Source: Candidatus Baldrarchaeota archaeon (GTDB lineage: Archaea > Asgardarchaeota > Baldrarchaeia > Baldrarchaeales > DXJG01). From it: a stretch of 64,000 nucleotides of DNA. A program made the translations under genes and the position numbers. Each line of letters opens with the position of its first letter. Positions within the stretch are counted from its first letter, which is position 1. Shown in pieces: positions 18,575 through 26,949 of this stretch. The notes beneath the pieces are model-generated. The model saw only the letters and a list, made by a program, of their open reading frames with translations, made no database searches and was not told the origin of the DNA. The stretch is from assembly GCA_019056805.1 (NCBI GenBank), contig DXJG01000010.1, forward strand, positions 1 to 64,000, in the 5' to 3' direction.

Positions 18575-19273
18575 ATGCCTGCCACAGGATTACATGGCAT
18601 ATTACATTACCTTATAGTTAAAGTTTCAAAGAAAATTAACTATACAAAAAGAAAGATATCCAATGACTTCTACTATGGATTTATCATTGGAGCTTTCCTA
18701 CCAGACTATGACCCCTTCATATCTCTTCTCATATGGTTAACATCAGGAGAACTCAGCATAGAAAAACTTGCAGAAATACATGAAGCATTTCACAGAACCG
18801 CAACCCACAGTATATTCTTCGCAGCCACATTAATGATAATAGGATATATCTTAGGATCCCGCTACCCTAAAGCCAAATCCATAATTTTAGGCATAGGCAC
18901 AGGCATAATACTACACGCAATAATAGACCTACCTTACATGCTAGGTGTTGCAATACTCTGGCCACTAAGCACCCAAAAATTCGGCCTCTTCTGGAACCTA
19001 CCGCCACTCATAAACCACATAAGACAGGCACTCTTCAAAATATGGTACATAATCTTCTTTAACCTAATCTACTACGTCTCAAAAACAAAAGAAAGTAGAA
19101 GAATAAAAATCTCAACACTAATATTCACCATTTTCTTCGCCACAACAATAATAACAGTCACAAAACCCACAATATTTGATATAGTACATGGAATCACAGA
19201 GCTTATTAGCCTAGTACTCGTAGCGTATCTTCTCTATGCAGAAAAACCCCTAATATACGAAGCCATAAAATAA
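18575..19273 (+). CDS. Membrane-bound metal-dependent hydrolase of the YdjM/DUF457 type
   Basis: About 232 residues with five or so transmembrane helices. The family pattern is present: GLHGILHYL, GAFLPDYDPF, FHRTATHSIFF and ILHAIIDLPYMLGVAILWPL, i.e. conserved His and Asp residues at the membrane face with the HR.THS core. Bacterial members are annotated as membrane metal-dependent hydrolases or LexA-regulated proteins; biochemical function is unproven. ATG 18575 follows AGGTG with a spacing of six bases; GTG 18566 is in frame but overlaps that site. Confidence 0.78.
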   Translation: MPATGLHGILHYLIVKVSKKINYTKRKISNDFYYGFIIGAFLPDYDPFISLLIWLTSGELSIEKLAEIHEAFHRTATHSIFFAATLMIIGYILGSRYPKAKSIILGIGTGIILHAIIDLPYMLGVAILWPLSTQKFGLFWNLPPLINHIRQALFKIWYIIFFNLIYYVSKTKESRRIKISTLIFTIFFATTIITVTKPTIFDIVHGITELISLVLVAYLLYAEKPLIYEAIK

Positions 19274-19308
19274 ACCACTTTCCAACAAATATAAGATTTA
19301 AGTACGAA

Positions 19309-20025
19309 TTAAAAACGTTCTAAAACCTTAGGTACTTCCCTAATAGATTCTATCTCGAAATCCGGCTTCACATCCAAACCTCGTCTAACAACACCTGTTT
19401 TAACCAATATAGTATACATACCTACCTTCTTAGCTCCATAAATATCATACAATAAGTCATCTCCCACCATAACCGCTTCATCAGCCTTTGCACCACACCT
19501 ACTCAATATTTCTTCGAAATACGCTGGATGAGGCTTTATCGCATGCATATTCTCACCATGAGTAACTAAACAATAAGGTAAACCATCAACACCAGCCCAC
19601 CGCAGCCTAAGATCCACAGCAACAGCCTTAGTAATAGGATCAGTAGCAACACCTACACCTAAACCACTATCCAATAAAGCTTTCACAACTTCACGATTGC
19701 CCTTAACAGAACGATAAAACTGTTTCAACAAACCAAATTTTTCGTCATAAAACCTATTAACAATCTTCTCAACAACTGTAGGAGAAACCCTAAACTTTTC
19801 AGAAACTCTTAAACAAAACTCATCCATAATAGTTTTAACAAGCGGAGGGTTCTTCCTCATACCGTCTATAACTCCCAAAAACACCTCCGCAACAAAACTT
19901 TCCTTTAAATTCACTTCTTCTACAGCTACTTCCACAAGACCACCAACAAAAGTCCTCGCAAACAGTTCTCTATCCGTTACTTCACCTAAAGTATTATCCA
20001 AATCAAAAAACACAAATCTAACCAT
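19309..20025 (-). CDS. HAD-superfamily hydrolase
   Basis: About 238 residues. HAD motif I is FFDLDNTLG; motif II is in GVATDPITK; the lysine of motif III is in HAIKPHPAYF; motif IV is VGDDLLYD. A helical cap domain lies between motifs I and II, as in phosphoglycolate-phosphatase or pyrophosphatase-like HADs. The frame is open 48 bases upstream, but ATG 20025 follows GGGGTGGTT and matches the normal distance to motif I. The substrate is unknown. A short upstream frame may form a leader. Confidence 0.86.
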   Translation of the reverse strand: MVRFVFFDLDNTLGEVTDRELFARTFVGGLVEVAVEEVNLKESFVAEVFLGVIDGMRKNPPLVKTIMDEFCLRVSEKFRVSPTVVEKIVNRFYDEKFGLLKQFYRSVKGNREVVKALLDSGLGVGVATDPITKAVAVDLRLRWAGVDGLPYCLVTHGENMHAIKPHPAYFEEILSRCGAKADEAVMVGDDLLYDIYGAKKVGMYTILVKTGVVRRGLDVKPDFEIESIREVPKVLERF

Positions 20026-20129
20026 GCATAACCACCCCAACAAACAACAATAGTAAAACCGTAAACAAAACAACTTATATAAAACATTGACCCTTCAATC
20101 CCTCTAGTCTCCAGAGCCTTTCTAACCAT
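19986..20129 (-). CDS. Candidate 47-residue hydrophobic leader or small membrane peptide
   Basis: A short frame starts at ATG 20127-20129, after a well-spaced GGGAGG, and reads MVRKALETRGIEG followed by a hydrophobic stretch. It overlaps the first 40 bases of the HAD gene in another frame. It lies downstream of a TATA-like CTTATAAAAG at 20177-20186. It could be a leader peptide of the HAD gene or chance. The upstream 70 bases are GC-richer than their surroundings. Confidence 0.3.
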   Translation of the reverse strand: MVRKALETRGIEGSMFYISCFVYGFTIVVCWGGYAWLDLCFLIWIIL

Positions 20130-20176
20130 GTGAATCCTCCCGTTCCGACCAGAAGTTTCCAATACGTCCCTTAAAT

Positions 20177-20186
20177 CTTTTATAAG
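20177..20186 (-). promoter_or_regulatory. TATA-like box upstream of the HAD gene
   Basis: On the minus strand the sequence CTTATAAAAG is a good archaeal TATA match. A start about 26 bases downstream, near 20157, would give a leader with the GGGAGG of the small frame at 19986-20129. Confidence 0.4.
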
Positions 20187-20286
20187 TGATCAAAATAAAA
20201 CTTCTCATCTCTTTATTTATCTGAAAATTCTCTTTTAGCCCATTCAACTTACCATAAAATCAAAACGTCAATGTTACTCATCTTCC

Positions 20287-20628
20287 CTATCTATCAATTA
20301 ATTTATCTGGACATTCATTGACATATTCACAGCCCTTACACTTGTAAGCTTCTCTCGTAGGTACAGCTTCTCTTTCCCCAAACCAAAAAGGCAAAGTCCA
20401 TTCCAAACTATTCAAAGCTCTCTTCTCATCAAAGTAATTGACATACACATTCATCTTTGTAGCTAACTTTTCACCACACAGCCCCGAGATATTTTCCAAA
20501 AACTGCTCAATACTTTTCGAAGTAATTTTTAACATTTCCTCCACTCTAAGAACAAAATCGATAAATCCCATACAATGGTAAAAATCTCCACATCTACCAC
20601 AATTTTTGATCCATAAGAACAAGAACAT
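20287..20628 (-). pseudogene. C-terminal fragment of an exonuclease V (EXO5/DEM1)-like nuclease
   Basis: The 113-residue frame ends with FWFGEREAVPTREAYKC and then CEYVNEC. This resembles the iron-sulfur C terminus of EXO5/DEM1 nucleases, in which a W-G-ER-A sequence precedes E-A-W-K-C-x2-C-x5-C. The catalytic PD-(D/E)xK half that should lie upstream is missing: the frame stops just before 20628 and no continuation was found up to the divergent gene at 20756. It is therefore probably a gene relic. A second cysteine cluster (NCGRCGDFYHC) is at the N terminus and its origin is unclear. Confidence 0.5.
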
Positions 20629-20755
20629 ACTTTAGTTCGGAAGTATCAAACCCCATATTCTTAAGAAGCAAACAACACATATCTGCTCCGAACATGATAA
20701 CAAGCCGCATCCGCTCCCTCTACCCTAAGACCGAAGGTGAATATGTAAAACTCCC

Positions 20756-21121
20756 ATGGAACTTCGCCAATACAATTCAAAAAATATAGACGAGCTAAAG
20801 GATAAAAACAAAGTCCCAATTTTTCTGATTGTACGCTACGACCTGCTGAGAGAAATCCTTGGAGAGAACACGGCAAGAAGAACCATAAAAGAAGTTATTT
20901 CATCAAGCATGATAAAAAATGATATCTGTATAATTACAGTATCCCATTCCGATAAAAGTGAGAACAAAGAGTTAAGAGAATTTGCCACAGCAATTATTAA
21001 AGTATTTGAAGAACATGGAAAAACATTCATATACGGTGAAAAACCATACATTCAACTCTTCGGAATAACATTCCAAGAAAAAGAAAATCACATAGAATCA
21101 AATTTCATACCCGTAGCATAA
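20756..21121 (+). CDS. Uncharacterised 121-residue protein, possibly a truncated RecA/KaiC-like C terminus
   Basis: The text has alternating strands and helices: VPIFLIVRYDLLREILGE, then NDICIITVSHSDKSENKEL, then KVFEEHGKTFIYGEKPYIQL. It has coding-like composition. The end, with GEKPYIQLFGITF, resembles the end of archaeal KaiC/RecA-superfamily or signal-output proteins, but no Walker motif is present. It may be a detached domain. It starts at ATG 20756 without a clear Shine-Dalgarno. Confidence 0.5.
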   Translation: MELRQYNSKNIDELKDKNKVPIFLIVRYDLLREILGENTARRTIKEVISSSMIKNDICIITVSHSDKSENKELREFATAIIKVFEEHGKTFIYGEKPYIQLFGITFQEKENHIESNFIPVA

Positions 21122-21491
21122 GATAGATAACCAAATTTTAATTAAGAATACAAGCCTTAAAACTAAAAACATTGATCTCAATAATATACTGGGCAGCGGC
21201 TTCCAAAAGATTCACCAATCTTAATATTATACAACCCAACGTAGTATTTCGAATATTCAATAACCATCAACTAAGATAATTTCATGGTCACTTCTTTACT
21301 AAGGCCTCATGTATTTTTGTCGTATCCTTCTAACCAAAATCTTACAAAACTCAAACATAAAAATTGAAATCAAAATGACCAAATCATATTTTCACCCAGA
21401 AAAAGAACACTAATAAACCCATTAAACTATCATTAAATTAACACAAAATTTGAAACTTAAAGGTTAATTTAATGAAAAAAGGTTATGAAAA
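21122..21491. other. Intergenic region, nothing recognised
   Basis: 370 AT-rich bases without a supportable gene, repeat or RNA. An AGGTT about ten bases before TTG 21492 serves the next gene. Confidence 0.4.
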
Positions 21492-21701
21492 TTGAGTATA
21501 GGAATACTTTTAAACGTATTTGCAAAATATCCCGTTATTGTCGCCGTTTTCTTACTGGTAGGTGGAGGAATTTTACTTGGAATAGCTAGTTTACTCACCG
21601 GAATAGCGCTTTTCAAAACACTATGTATAATCCTGATAGCTCTTGGTCTACTTATACTTCTCATCAATTTCTTCCTAAAATCAACATCTAAAAAACAATA
21701 A
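21492..21701 (+). CDS. Small two-helix membrane protein
   Basis: 69 residues with two transmembrane helices (about residues 12-34 and 40-62) separated by a short loop, and a basic tail KSTSKKQ. It starts at TTG with AGGTT ten bases upstream. No family is recognised. Confidence 0.6.
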   Translation: MSIGILLNVFAKYPVIVAVFLLVGGGILLGIASLLTGIALFKTLCIILIALGLLILLINFFLKSTSKKQ

Positions 21702-21873
21702 AAGGGCTAATATTTTGTCACTTTCAATTTATTTTTATATACCATTTGCAAATTTCACTTTAGTTTATTCCGCACCTATCTTCATCACTTTTAAAGGTAC
21801 ATTTAAGTTTCAGCAAATTAAATGTAGATAAACCATAATAGATTTAAGTAGATGTGAGTGTAGGGTGGTCTTT

Positions 21874-22383
21874 TTGGGTGTAGTGGTTTTTGACATCGAT
21901 GGAGTATTAATTGATCCTAGTAAACGCTTAGAAAAATGCTTAGAGGAACAAGGAGCATCGTCTTTTAAAAATTTAGATAAACGTAGCAAGCGAGTTTTTT
22001 GGAAATGTTTTCTAAGCGACAAATACATGGATTTAGATGAACCAATCATTGAAAATATCAAGTATCTACAAAAATTGAAAGGAAAGGGAGTAAAAATCAT
22101 ATTGTTAACCGGGAGGAGAGAGGACACTCAAAAAGCTGCAACTTTATCACAACTAGATAAATGGAAAATACCCTACGATGAAATATACTTCAGAAGAAAA
22201 AACGACTTTAGAAAAGACTTCATATATAAAGCAAGTATAATAAAACTTCTTTTAAAAAGAAAATATGAAATCTTGGAAATATGGGATGACAATGAAGAAG
22301 TAGCTACCAAACTAAAAGAAATAACCTCAAACACAAAAATTATCCTATATAATCCCAACACCAAACAAAAACAGATACTATAA
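21874..22383 (+). CDS. HAD phosphatase resembling the T4 polynucleotide kinase 3'-phosphatase domain
   Basis: About 169 residues. HAD motif I is VVFDIDGVLID, motif II LLTGRRED, a later segment IPYDEIYFRRKNDFRKDFIYK, and motif IV EIWDDNEEV. The order TGR...T..., IPYD..x.R...D.RKD..K and DDN/R matches the phosphatase half of T4 Pnkp, which removes 3' phosphates from nucleic acid ends. A role in DNA or RNA end repair is likely but inferred. TTG 21874 is preferred as the start, with GGTGGT five bases upstream; GTG 21865 is the outer option. Confidence 0.75.
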   Translation: MGVVVFDIDGVLIDPSKRLEKCLEEQGASSFKNLDKRSKRVFWKCFLSDKYMDLDEPIIENIKYLQKLKGKGVKIILLTGRREDTQKAATLSQLDKWKIPYDEIYFRRKNDFRKDFIYKASIIKLLLKRKYEILEIWDDNEEVATKLKEITSNTKIILYNPNTKQKQIL

Positions 22384-22507
22384 TCTCAAAGCCAAAAACT
22401 ATCCACATAACAATCATTTAAGATTAAAATATCCTAGAACTTAAAATGCTGTTAACGAAGTGTATAAATAAAGATAGGATATTGGTTTTGAAACATGTTT
22501 AATATCG

Positions 22508-23896
22508 CTAGCTTACTCCAATTTTTTCTACTCTTATAATGTCGGTTGCTCCAGCAGTCATACCAGCAGTTAAAATTACTATATCACCTAATGTAATTTC
22601 CTGTTTCTCCCTGAGAAAATCAATAATTTTCGGAAACGCACTTTGAGGATCAGTTTCATCTATAGTATACGCTTTTACTCCTCTAAGTATTCCTAGTTGT
22701 CTTGCAGCTTTCAACATGGGAGTAAATGCGTAAACCTCACTATTAGGCCTATACCTAGCAAGCCTGTAAGCAGTAGTACCTTTCCTTGTATAGGCCACTA
22801 TTTTAGCTCCTAAAGATTCGGAAAGCTGAACAATACCATGAGCAAACCTATCATACAATTCTTCTTCCTTAGGTTCAACCTCCATAATTTTACCTTTCTC
22901 AGCTTCCCTTATTATTCTATTAAGCCATAAAACACTTTCAACAGGATATTTACCGATCGCAGTCTCCCCTGTTAAAAGCAAACCATCAACACCTTCCCTA
23001 ATAGCTGCAACAACATCAACAACCTCAGATCTAGAAGGTATAGGATTCTCACACATAGAATCAAGTAGCTGGGTCCCAATCATAACTGGTTTCCCAAGCT
23101 CCCTAGACACCCTAACTATATCTCTTTGAATCTCAGGTATTCTCTCCAAATCATAATAGATCGCTAAATCCCCCCTAGCCACCAAAATAGCATCACTTTC
23201 CTTAACTATCCACTTAAGATTCTCAACACCCCTCTTAGTCTCAATCTTCGACAAAATCTTAACATCTTCCCCACCTAAACTATCAAGTATCTCCCTTAAC
23301 CCCTTCACATCCCTAGCAGTTCTAACAAATGATAAACCGATATAATCAAGACCCTTCTCAACCCCAAACTTAACATCCTCAACATCCTTATCACTTAAAG
23401 TCGGAAGAGGAATATCCTTACCCTTAATTGCCAAAGTCTTCTCAGGTTTAATAACACCATCAACAAGAACCTCAGCCTTAACCTTAACATCCAAAATATT
23501 TCTAACCTGCAAAACAACTCTCCCACTCTCAATCAAAATAACATCTCCATCCTCAATCATACTATACAACTTCTCATTAGGAACTGGAACCTCCTTCTTC
23601 TCGATATCACCTTTTACATCATTAATAAGATAAACAATATCACCTCTTTTCACAGGTAAATCTTCCATTTCACCAACCCGAACGACAGGCCCTTGCAAAT
23701 CTCCCACAATAGGAATAAAAAGCTTTCTACGCCCCTCTATATCCCTAATAATCTTTATAATTTCCTCCTTTTCCTCATGTGTACCATGGGAAAAATTCAA
23801 TCTAAAACCATCAACACCAGCCCTTATAAGCCTCAAAATCATACTCCTACTAAACGTAGAAGGCCCTAAAGTAACGAAGATCTTAGTCTTCCTCAT
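22508..23896 (-). CDS. pyk: Pyruvate kinase
   Basis: About 462 residues. The enzyme moves phosphate from phosphoenolpyruvate to ADP at the end of glycolysis. Motifs: MRKTKIFVTLGPST at the N terminus, FRLNFSHG, the active-site ILSKIET with the catalytic Lys, VARGDLAI, and VMIGTQLLDSM continuing with the PIPSRSEVVDVV segment. The C-terminal domain ends with GDIVILTAGM. Start ATG 23896 has GGAG nine bases upstream; frames up to TTG 23911 are also open. No glycolytic neighbour is present in the window. Confidence 0.95.
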   Translation of the reverse strand: MRKTKIFVTLGPSTFSRSMILRLIRAGVDGFRLNFSHGTHEEKEEIIKIIRDIEGRRKLFIPIVGDLQGPVVRVGEMEDLPVKRGDIVYLINDVKGDIEKKEVPVPNEKLYSMIEDGDVILIESGRVVLQVRNILDVKVKAEVLVDGVIKPEKTLAIKGKDIPLPTLSDKDVEDVKFGVEKGLDYIGLSFVRTARDVKGLREILDSLGGEDVKILSKIETKRGVENLKWIVKESDAILVARGDLAIYYDLERIPEIQRDIVRVSRELGKPVMIGTQLLDSMCENPIPSRSEVVDVVAAIREGVDGLLLTGETAIGKYPVESVLWLNRIIREAEKGKIMEVEPKEEELYDRFAHGIVQLSESLGAKIVAYTRKGTTAYRLARYRPNSEVYAFTPMLKAARQLGILRGVKAYTIDETDPQSAFPKIIDFLREKQEITLGDIVILTAGMTAGATDIIRVEKIGVS

Positions 23897-24463
23897 AAAC
23901 CTCATCTCCAAGATTCATCAATAAATTAAATCAACATAAATAACAACAAAATAGAGTATATAAGATAAATGGTTAAGAAACAAAACTTAACAATAATCTA
24001 AACTTAAAACTTATATAATCAAGCCTTATATTAGCATTCGGACAAATATAACATCTTCTCCATAAACTAAATGAGGAGTCATTTATGGAAGTTTACTCGA
24101 AGGGGAGAGGCCCCTTAGATCCTTTGAAGACGACAATTTTCTCCAAATTATAGAGGAAAAAGCACTAAAAAACAGAGGAAATATTCTTGTTTTAGAGATT
24201 TCAATGATAGCTAGAATTTTTGAAGGGGAACTACCAAAGCTCAGCCATTAATAAAGTTGAGGTTAGAGAATTTTGGTGCAAAATTGTACCATCTTCATAC
24301 ATATTTTACTATTAACAAAAATACTTCAAATTAAAACCATACAGAAAAACCACCATAAATTCTTCTTTTAATCACACACAACAAACACAACAATACTCCT
24401 TTTTTGGATTCTTGAGATTAAAATACAATAAAGTATATAAGTTGAAATAAAAGTATAATACTT
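23897..24463. other. Long intergenic region with a coding-like relic
   Basis: Between about 24078 and 24251 one + frame reads IYGSLLEGERPLRS, FEDDNFLQIIEEK, ALKNRGNILVLEI and ends at TAA, without a usable start codon. It has coding texture and is probably the tail of a decayed gene of unknown family. The last 60 bases hold the promoter of the following ATPase gene. Confidence 0.35.
24434..24439 (+). promoter_or_regulatory. TATA box for the DUF234 ATPase gene
   Basis: TATATA within AAGTATATAAG is centred about 27 bases before ATG 24464. This fits an archaeal promoter with a leaderless transcript, and no Shine-Dalgarno is present. Confidence 0.55.
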
Positions 24464-25858
24464 ATGATTCAACAATTTATAAATAGAGAAAAAGAATTAA
24501 AATTTCTTGAAAAAAGATATTTATCCGATAAATCAGAGCTAATCGTAATCTATGGACGACGTAGAATTGGAAAAACAGAATTAATACTGAAATTTGCCAA
24601 AGACAAACCACATATTTACCTTCTAGCAACTGAAAAACCAATAAAAGACAACTTAAAAGACCTACAAAATCTCATGGCCAACTATCTCCAAGATGAATTA
24701 TTTAAACTTGCAAAAATAGAGGATTTTGAAAAACTATTTAAAGAATTTCTTAAAAGAAAAGGAAAAGAAAAAACAATTATTATCATAGACGAATTTCCAA
24801 TTCTAATAGAAAGATACAAACCGATTATATCCATTTTCCAGAGAATTTGGGACACGTTAATTTCCAACAGAAAAGACATAATGTTAATTCTCTGCGGATC
24901 AAGCGTTGGAATGATGGAAACCGAAGTACTCGGATACAAAAGTCCTTTATACGGTAGAAGAACAGGGCAGTGGAAAGTTGAAGAAATCGAATTCTGGTAT
25001 CTTAACCATTTTTTCCCAAAATACGAATTTACAGAATTAATTAAAATATACGGAGTAGTTGGAGGTATACCCGGCTACTTAACAAGGTTTGATGCCGATA
25101 AAACACTCAAGGAAAACCTTATAGAAAACGTATTTTCAAAAGGCAGCTACCTCTATGAAGAAGCAGAAATACTTCTTAAACAAGAGTTAAGAGAGCCAGC
25201 CAACTACTTTGCAATACTCAAAGCAGTCTCAGCAGGAAAAAGAAAATTCGGGGAAATCGTAAATGAAACAGACCTAGATAAATCCATGATCTCAAAATAT
25301 CTCTCAGTTTTACAGAACCTTAAGATAGTTGAAAGAATTTTACCAGTAATGACAAGCATAAAAGAGAAAACAAGAATAAAAAGAGGAATATACGTAATAT
25401 CAGATAAGTATTTATCCTTTTGGTTCCGCTTCATTTTCCCATATAAAAGTCTGCTTGAAAGCGGCGAACTCGGCACCTTCATGAAAATATTCAACAAGGA
25501 ATTCAACAATTACCTAGGAGAAGTTTTTGAAGATCTATGCAGAAAATATTTCATAAAAAAACTCGTAAAACACCCTCTTAAAGAAATAGGAAAATGGTGG
25601 CACAAAGGAGAAGAAATCGACATCGTAGGCGTAGGAGTCTCAGAAAACCTAATTCTCATAGAAACCAAATGGTCAGACATCTCCTACAGAGAAGCAATAA
25701 AAATACTAAAAAATCTTGAAGAGAAAGCTAAAATCTTTGAAAAAAGCAAAAAATATGGAATAATAGCTAAAAAAATCAACAACAAAGAAAAAATCCGAGA
25801 AAAAGGATATCTAGCATGGGATCTAACAGATATACAACCAAATAAATCCTATAAATGA
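24464..25858 (+). CDS. Archaeal ATPase with C-terminal DUF234 nuclease-like domain
   Basis: 464 residues. The N-terminal STAND/AAA-type ATPase has a Walker A GRRRIGKTEL (about residues 29-38) and a Walker B TIIIIDEFP, followed by a GSSVGMME sensor. A winged-helix segment (AILKAVSAGKRKFGEIVNE) follows. The C-terminal DUF234 domain has GEVFEDLCRKYF, EIDIVGVG and ILIETKWSD, matching an E...D...ExK nuclease core. These ATPases are multi-copy in thermophilic archaea and are suspected to act in DNA handling or mobile elements. The length is normal. Confidence 0.9.
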   Translation: MIQQFINREKELKFLEKRYLSDKSELIVIYGRRRIGKTELILKFAKDKPHIYLLATEKPIKDNLKDLQNLMANYLQDELFKLAKIEDFEKLFKEFLKRKGKEKTIIIIDEFPILIERYKPIISIFQRIWDTLISNRKDIMLILCGSSVGMMETEVLGYKSPLYGRRTGQWKVEEIEFWYLNHFFPKYEFTELIKIYGVVGGIPGYLTRFDADKTLKENLIENVFSKGSYLYEEAEILLKQELREPANYFAILKAVSAGKRKFGEIVNETDLDKSMISKYLSVLQNLKIVERILPVMTSIKEKTRIKRGIYVISDKYLSFWFRFIFPYKSLLESGELGTFMKIFNKEFNNYLGEVFEDLCRKYFIKKLVKHPLKEIGKWWHKGEEIDIVGVGVSENLILIETKWSDISYREAIKILKNLEEKAKIFEKSKKYGIIAKKINNKEKIREKGYLAWDLTDIQPNKSYK

Positions 25859-26028
25859 TCCATAAACTTACCTAAAAATAATTTAAAATAAAAGTAAACA
25901 TCAATATTTTAAATTTAATCTAAAACTTCACAAATTTATATAAGCTACACGATTTAAATCTAAGAAAAAATTAAAATCACATGGCAATTTTCTGAAACAT
26001 GAAGTTAAAACGATTTAGGTGTTATATT

Positions 26029-26493
26029 ATGAAGCTATATTTAGTTCAACACGGCGAAGCGAAAAGAAAAGAAGAAGACCCTTCAAGACCATTAACCAAT
26101 AAAGGTATCAAAGACGCTGAAAAAGTTGCAGAATACATTTCCAAACTCGACATAAAAGTTAAAAAGATTTTCCACAGCGGAAAACTGAGAGCCAAACAAA
26201 CAGCAGAAATATACGCTAAATACCTAAAACCTGAAGAGGGAATTTCAGAAACCGACGGACTAAACCCACTAGACGAGCCAAAAACTTGGATCGAAAAAAT
26301 AAAAACCATAGATGAAGACATAATGCTCACAGGGCACTTACCACATCTAAGCAAACTCGCATCAGCCCTAATAACCGGAGATGAGAACAGAGAAATCATA
26401 AAATTTAGAAACGCAGGAATAATATGCCTAGAAAGAGACGAACAAGGCAAATGGACAATCCTATGGGTAATACCCCCAGAACTGATTCCATAA
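26029..26493 (+). CDS. SixA-like phosphohistidine phosphatase
   Basis: 154 residues of the histidine phosphatase superfamily. The catalytic motif reads LVQHGEAKRKEED (QHG in place of the usual RHG), followed by FHSGKLRAKQTAEIYA and the second histidine in MLTGHLPHLSKLASAL. SixA removes phosphate from histidine residues of phosphorelay proteins; archaeal targets are unknown. ATG 26029 has GGTG seven bases upstream, so the ten extra residues before it are rejected. Confidence 0.83.
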   Translation: MKLYLVQHGEAKRKEEDPSRPLTNKGIKDAEKVAEYISKLDIKVKKIFHSGKLRAKQTAEIYAKYLKPEEGISETDGLNPLDEPKTWIEKIKTIDEDIMLTGHLPHLSKLASALITGDENREIIKFRNAGIICLERDEQGKWTILWVIPPELIP

Positions 26494-26617
26494 GATTACT
26501 ATCTTTCAAAAACAATCTTCGTCAAAAAATTTTGATCATAAAAGACTTTACCACAACGAGACAACCCAAGGTTTATATGCACAAAATTTGAATTTATCCA
26601 AAAGGAGGACCCCAAAA

Positions 26618-26737
26618 ATGCCTTGCTGCCATACTAAAAAAGAAAAATACGAATGCTGCGGATTGACCTTTAACACAAAAGAAGAGCTAGAAGAACATAA
26701 AAACAAAACGCACAAAAAGAAACCTTGTTCAACATAA
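26618..26737 (+). CDS. 39-residue C2H2-like zinc-finger protein
   Basis: This very small gene has a strong AAAGGAGGA Shine-Dalgarno nine bases before its ATG. It encodes MPCCHTKKEKYECCG, then LTFNTKEELEEHKNKTH, then a lysine-rich end. The second half is a C2H2 finger helix (F...L..H....H), with the two histidines separated by four residues. The usual C-x2-C spacing is collapsed to C13-C14, and another CC pair lies at residues 3-4, so metal ligands may be shared between the two pairs. It is probably a nucleic-acid or protein-binding mini-finger. It precedes the repair cluster but is separated by 212 bases. Confidence 0.75.
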   Translation: MPCCHTKKEKYECCGLTFNTKEELEEHKNKTHKKKPCST

Positions 26738-26949
26738 TAAACACCTAATTTTCTACACTTTAATTTAAAACGCATATTTTTCACGATCGATCTCAAAAGT
26801 TTCAGAGTAACATCATCACATTTTTTCTCTAAGTATTTCAAATTTTGTTATTGTTTTGTGGGCTAGTTTCGATTTGGCGGGCTTGACGGTATTATCAGCG
26901 TATATTTTTTGAGTATCTTTAAAAGTAGACAAAGAACATAGTGTTAATT

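Noticed and set aside
20661-20876. 71-codon minus-strand frame as a possible N-terminal part of the EXO5-like fragment
   Set aside because: Text does not show PD-(D/E)xK motifs and most of it is antisense to the gene at 20756-21121.
26548-26841. 97-codon minus-strand frame over the small zinc-finger gene
   Set aside because: Cys/Phe-rich antisense shadow; the + strand 39-codon gene has a strong Shine-Dalgarno and a finger motif.
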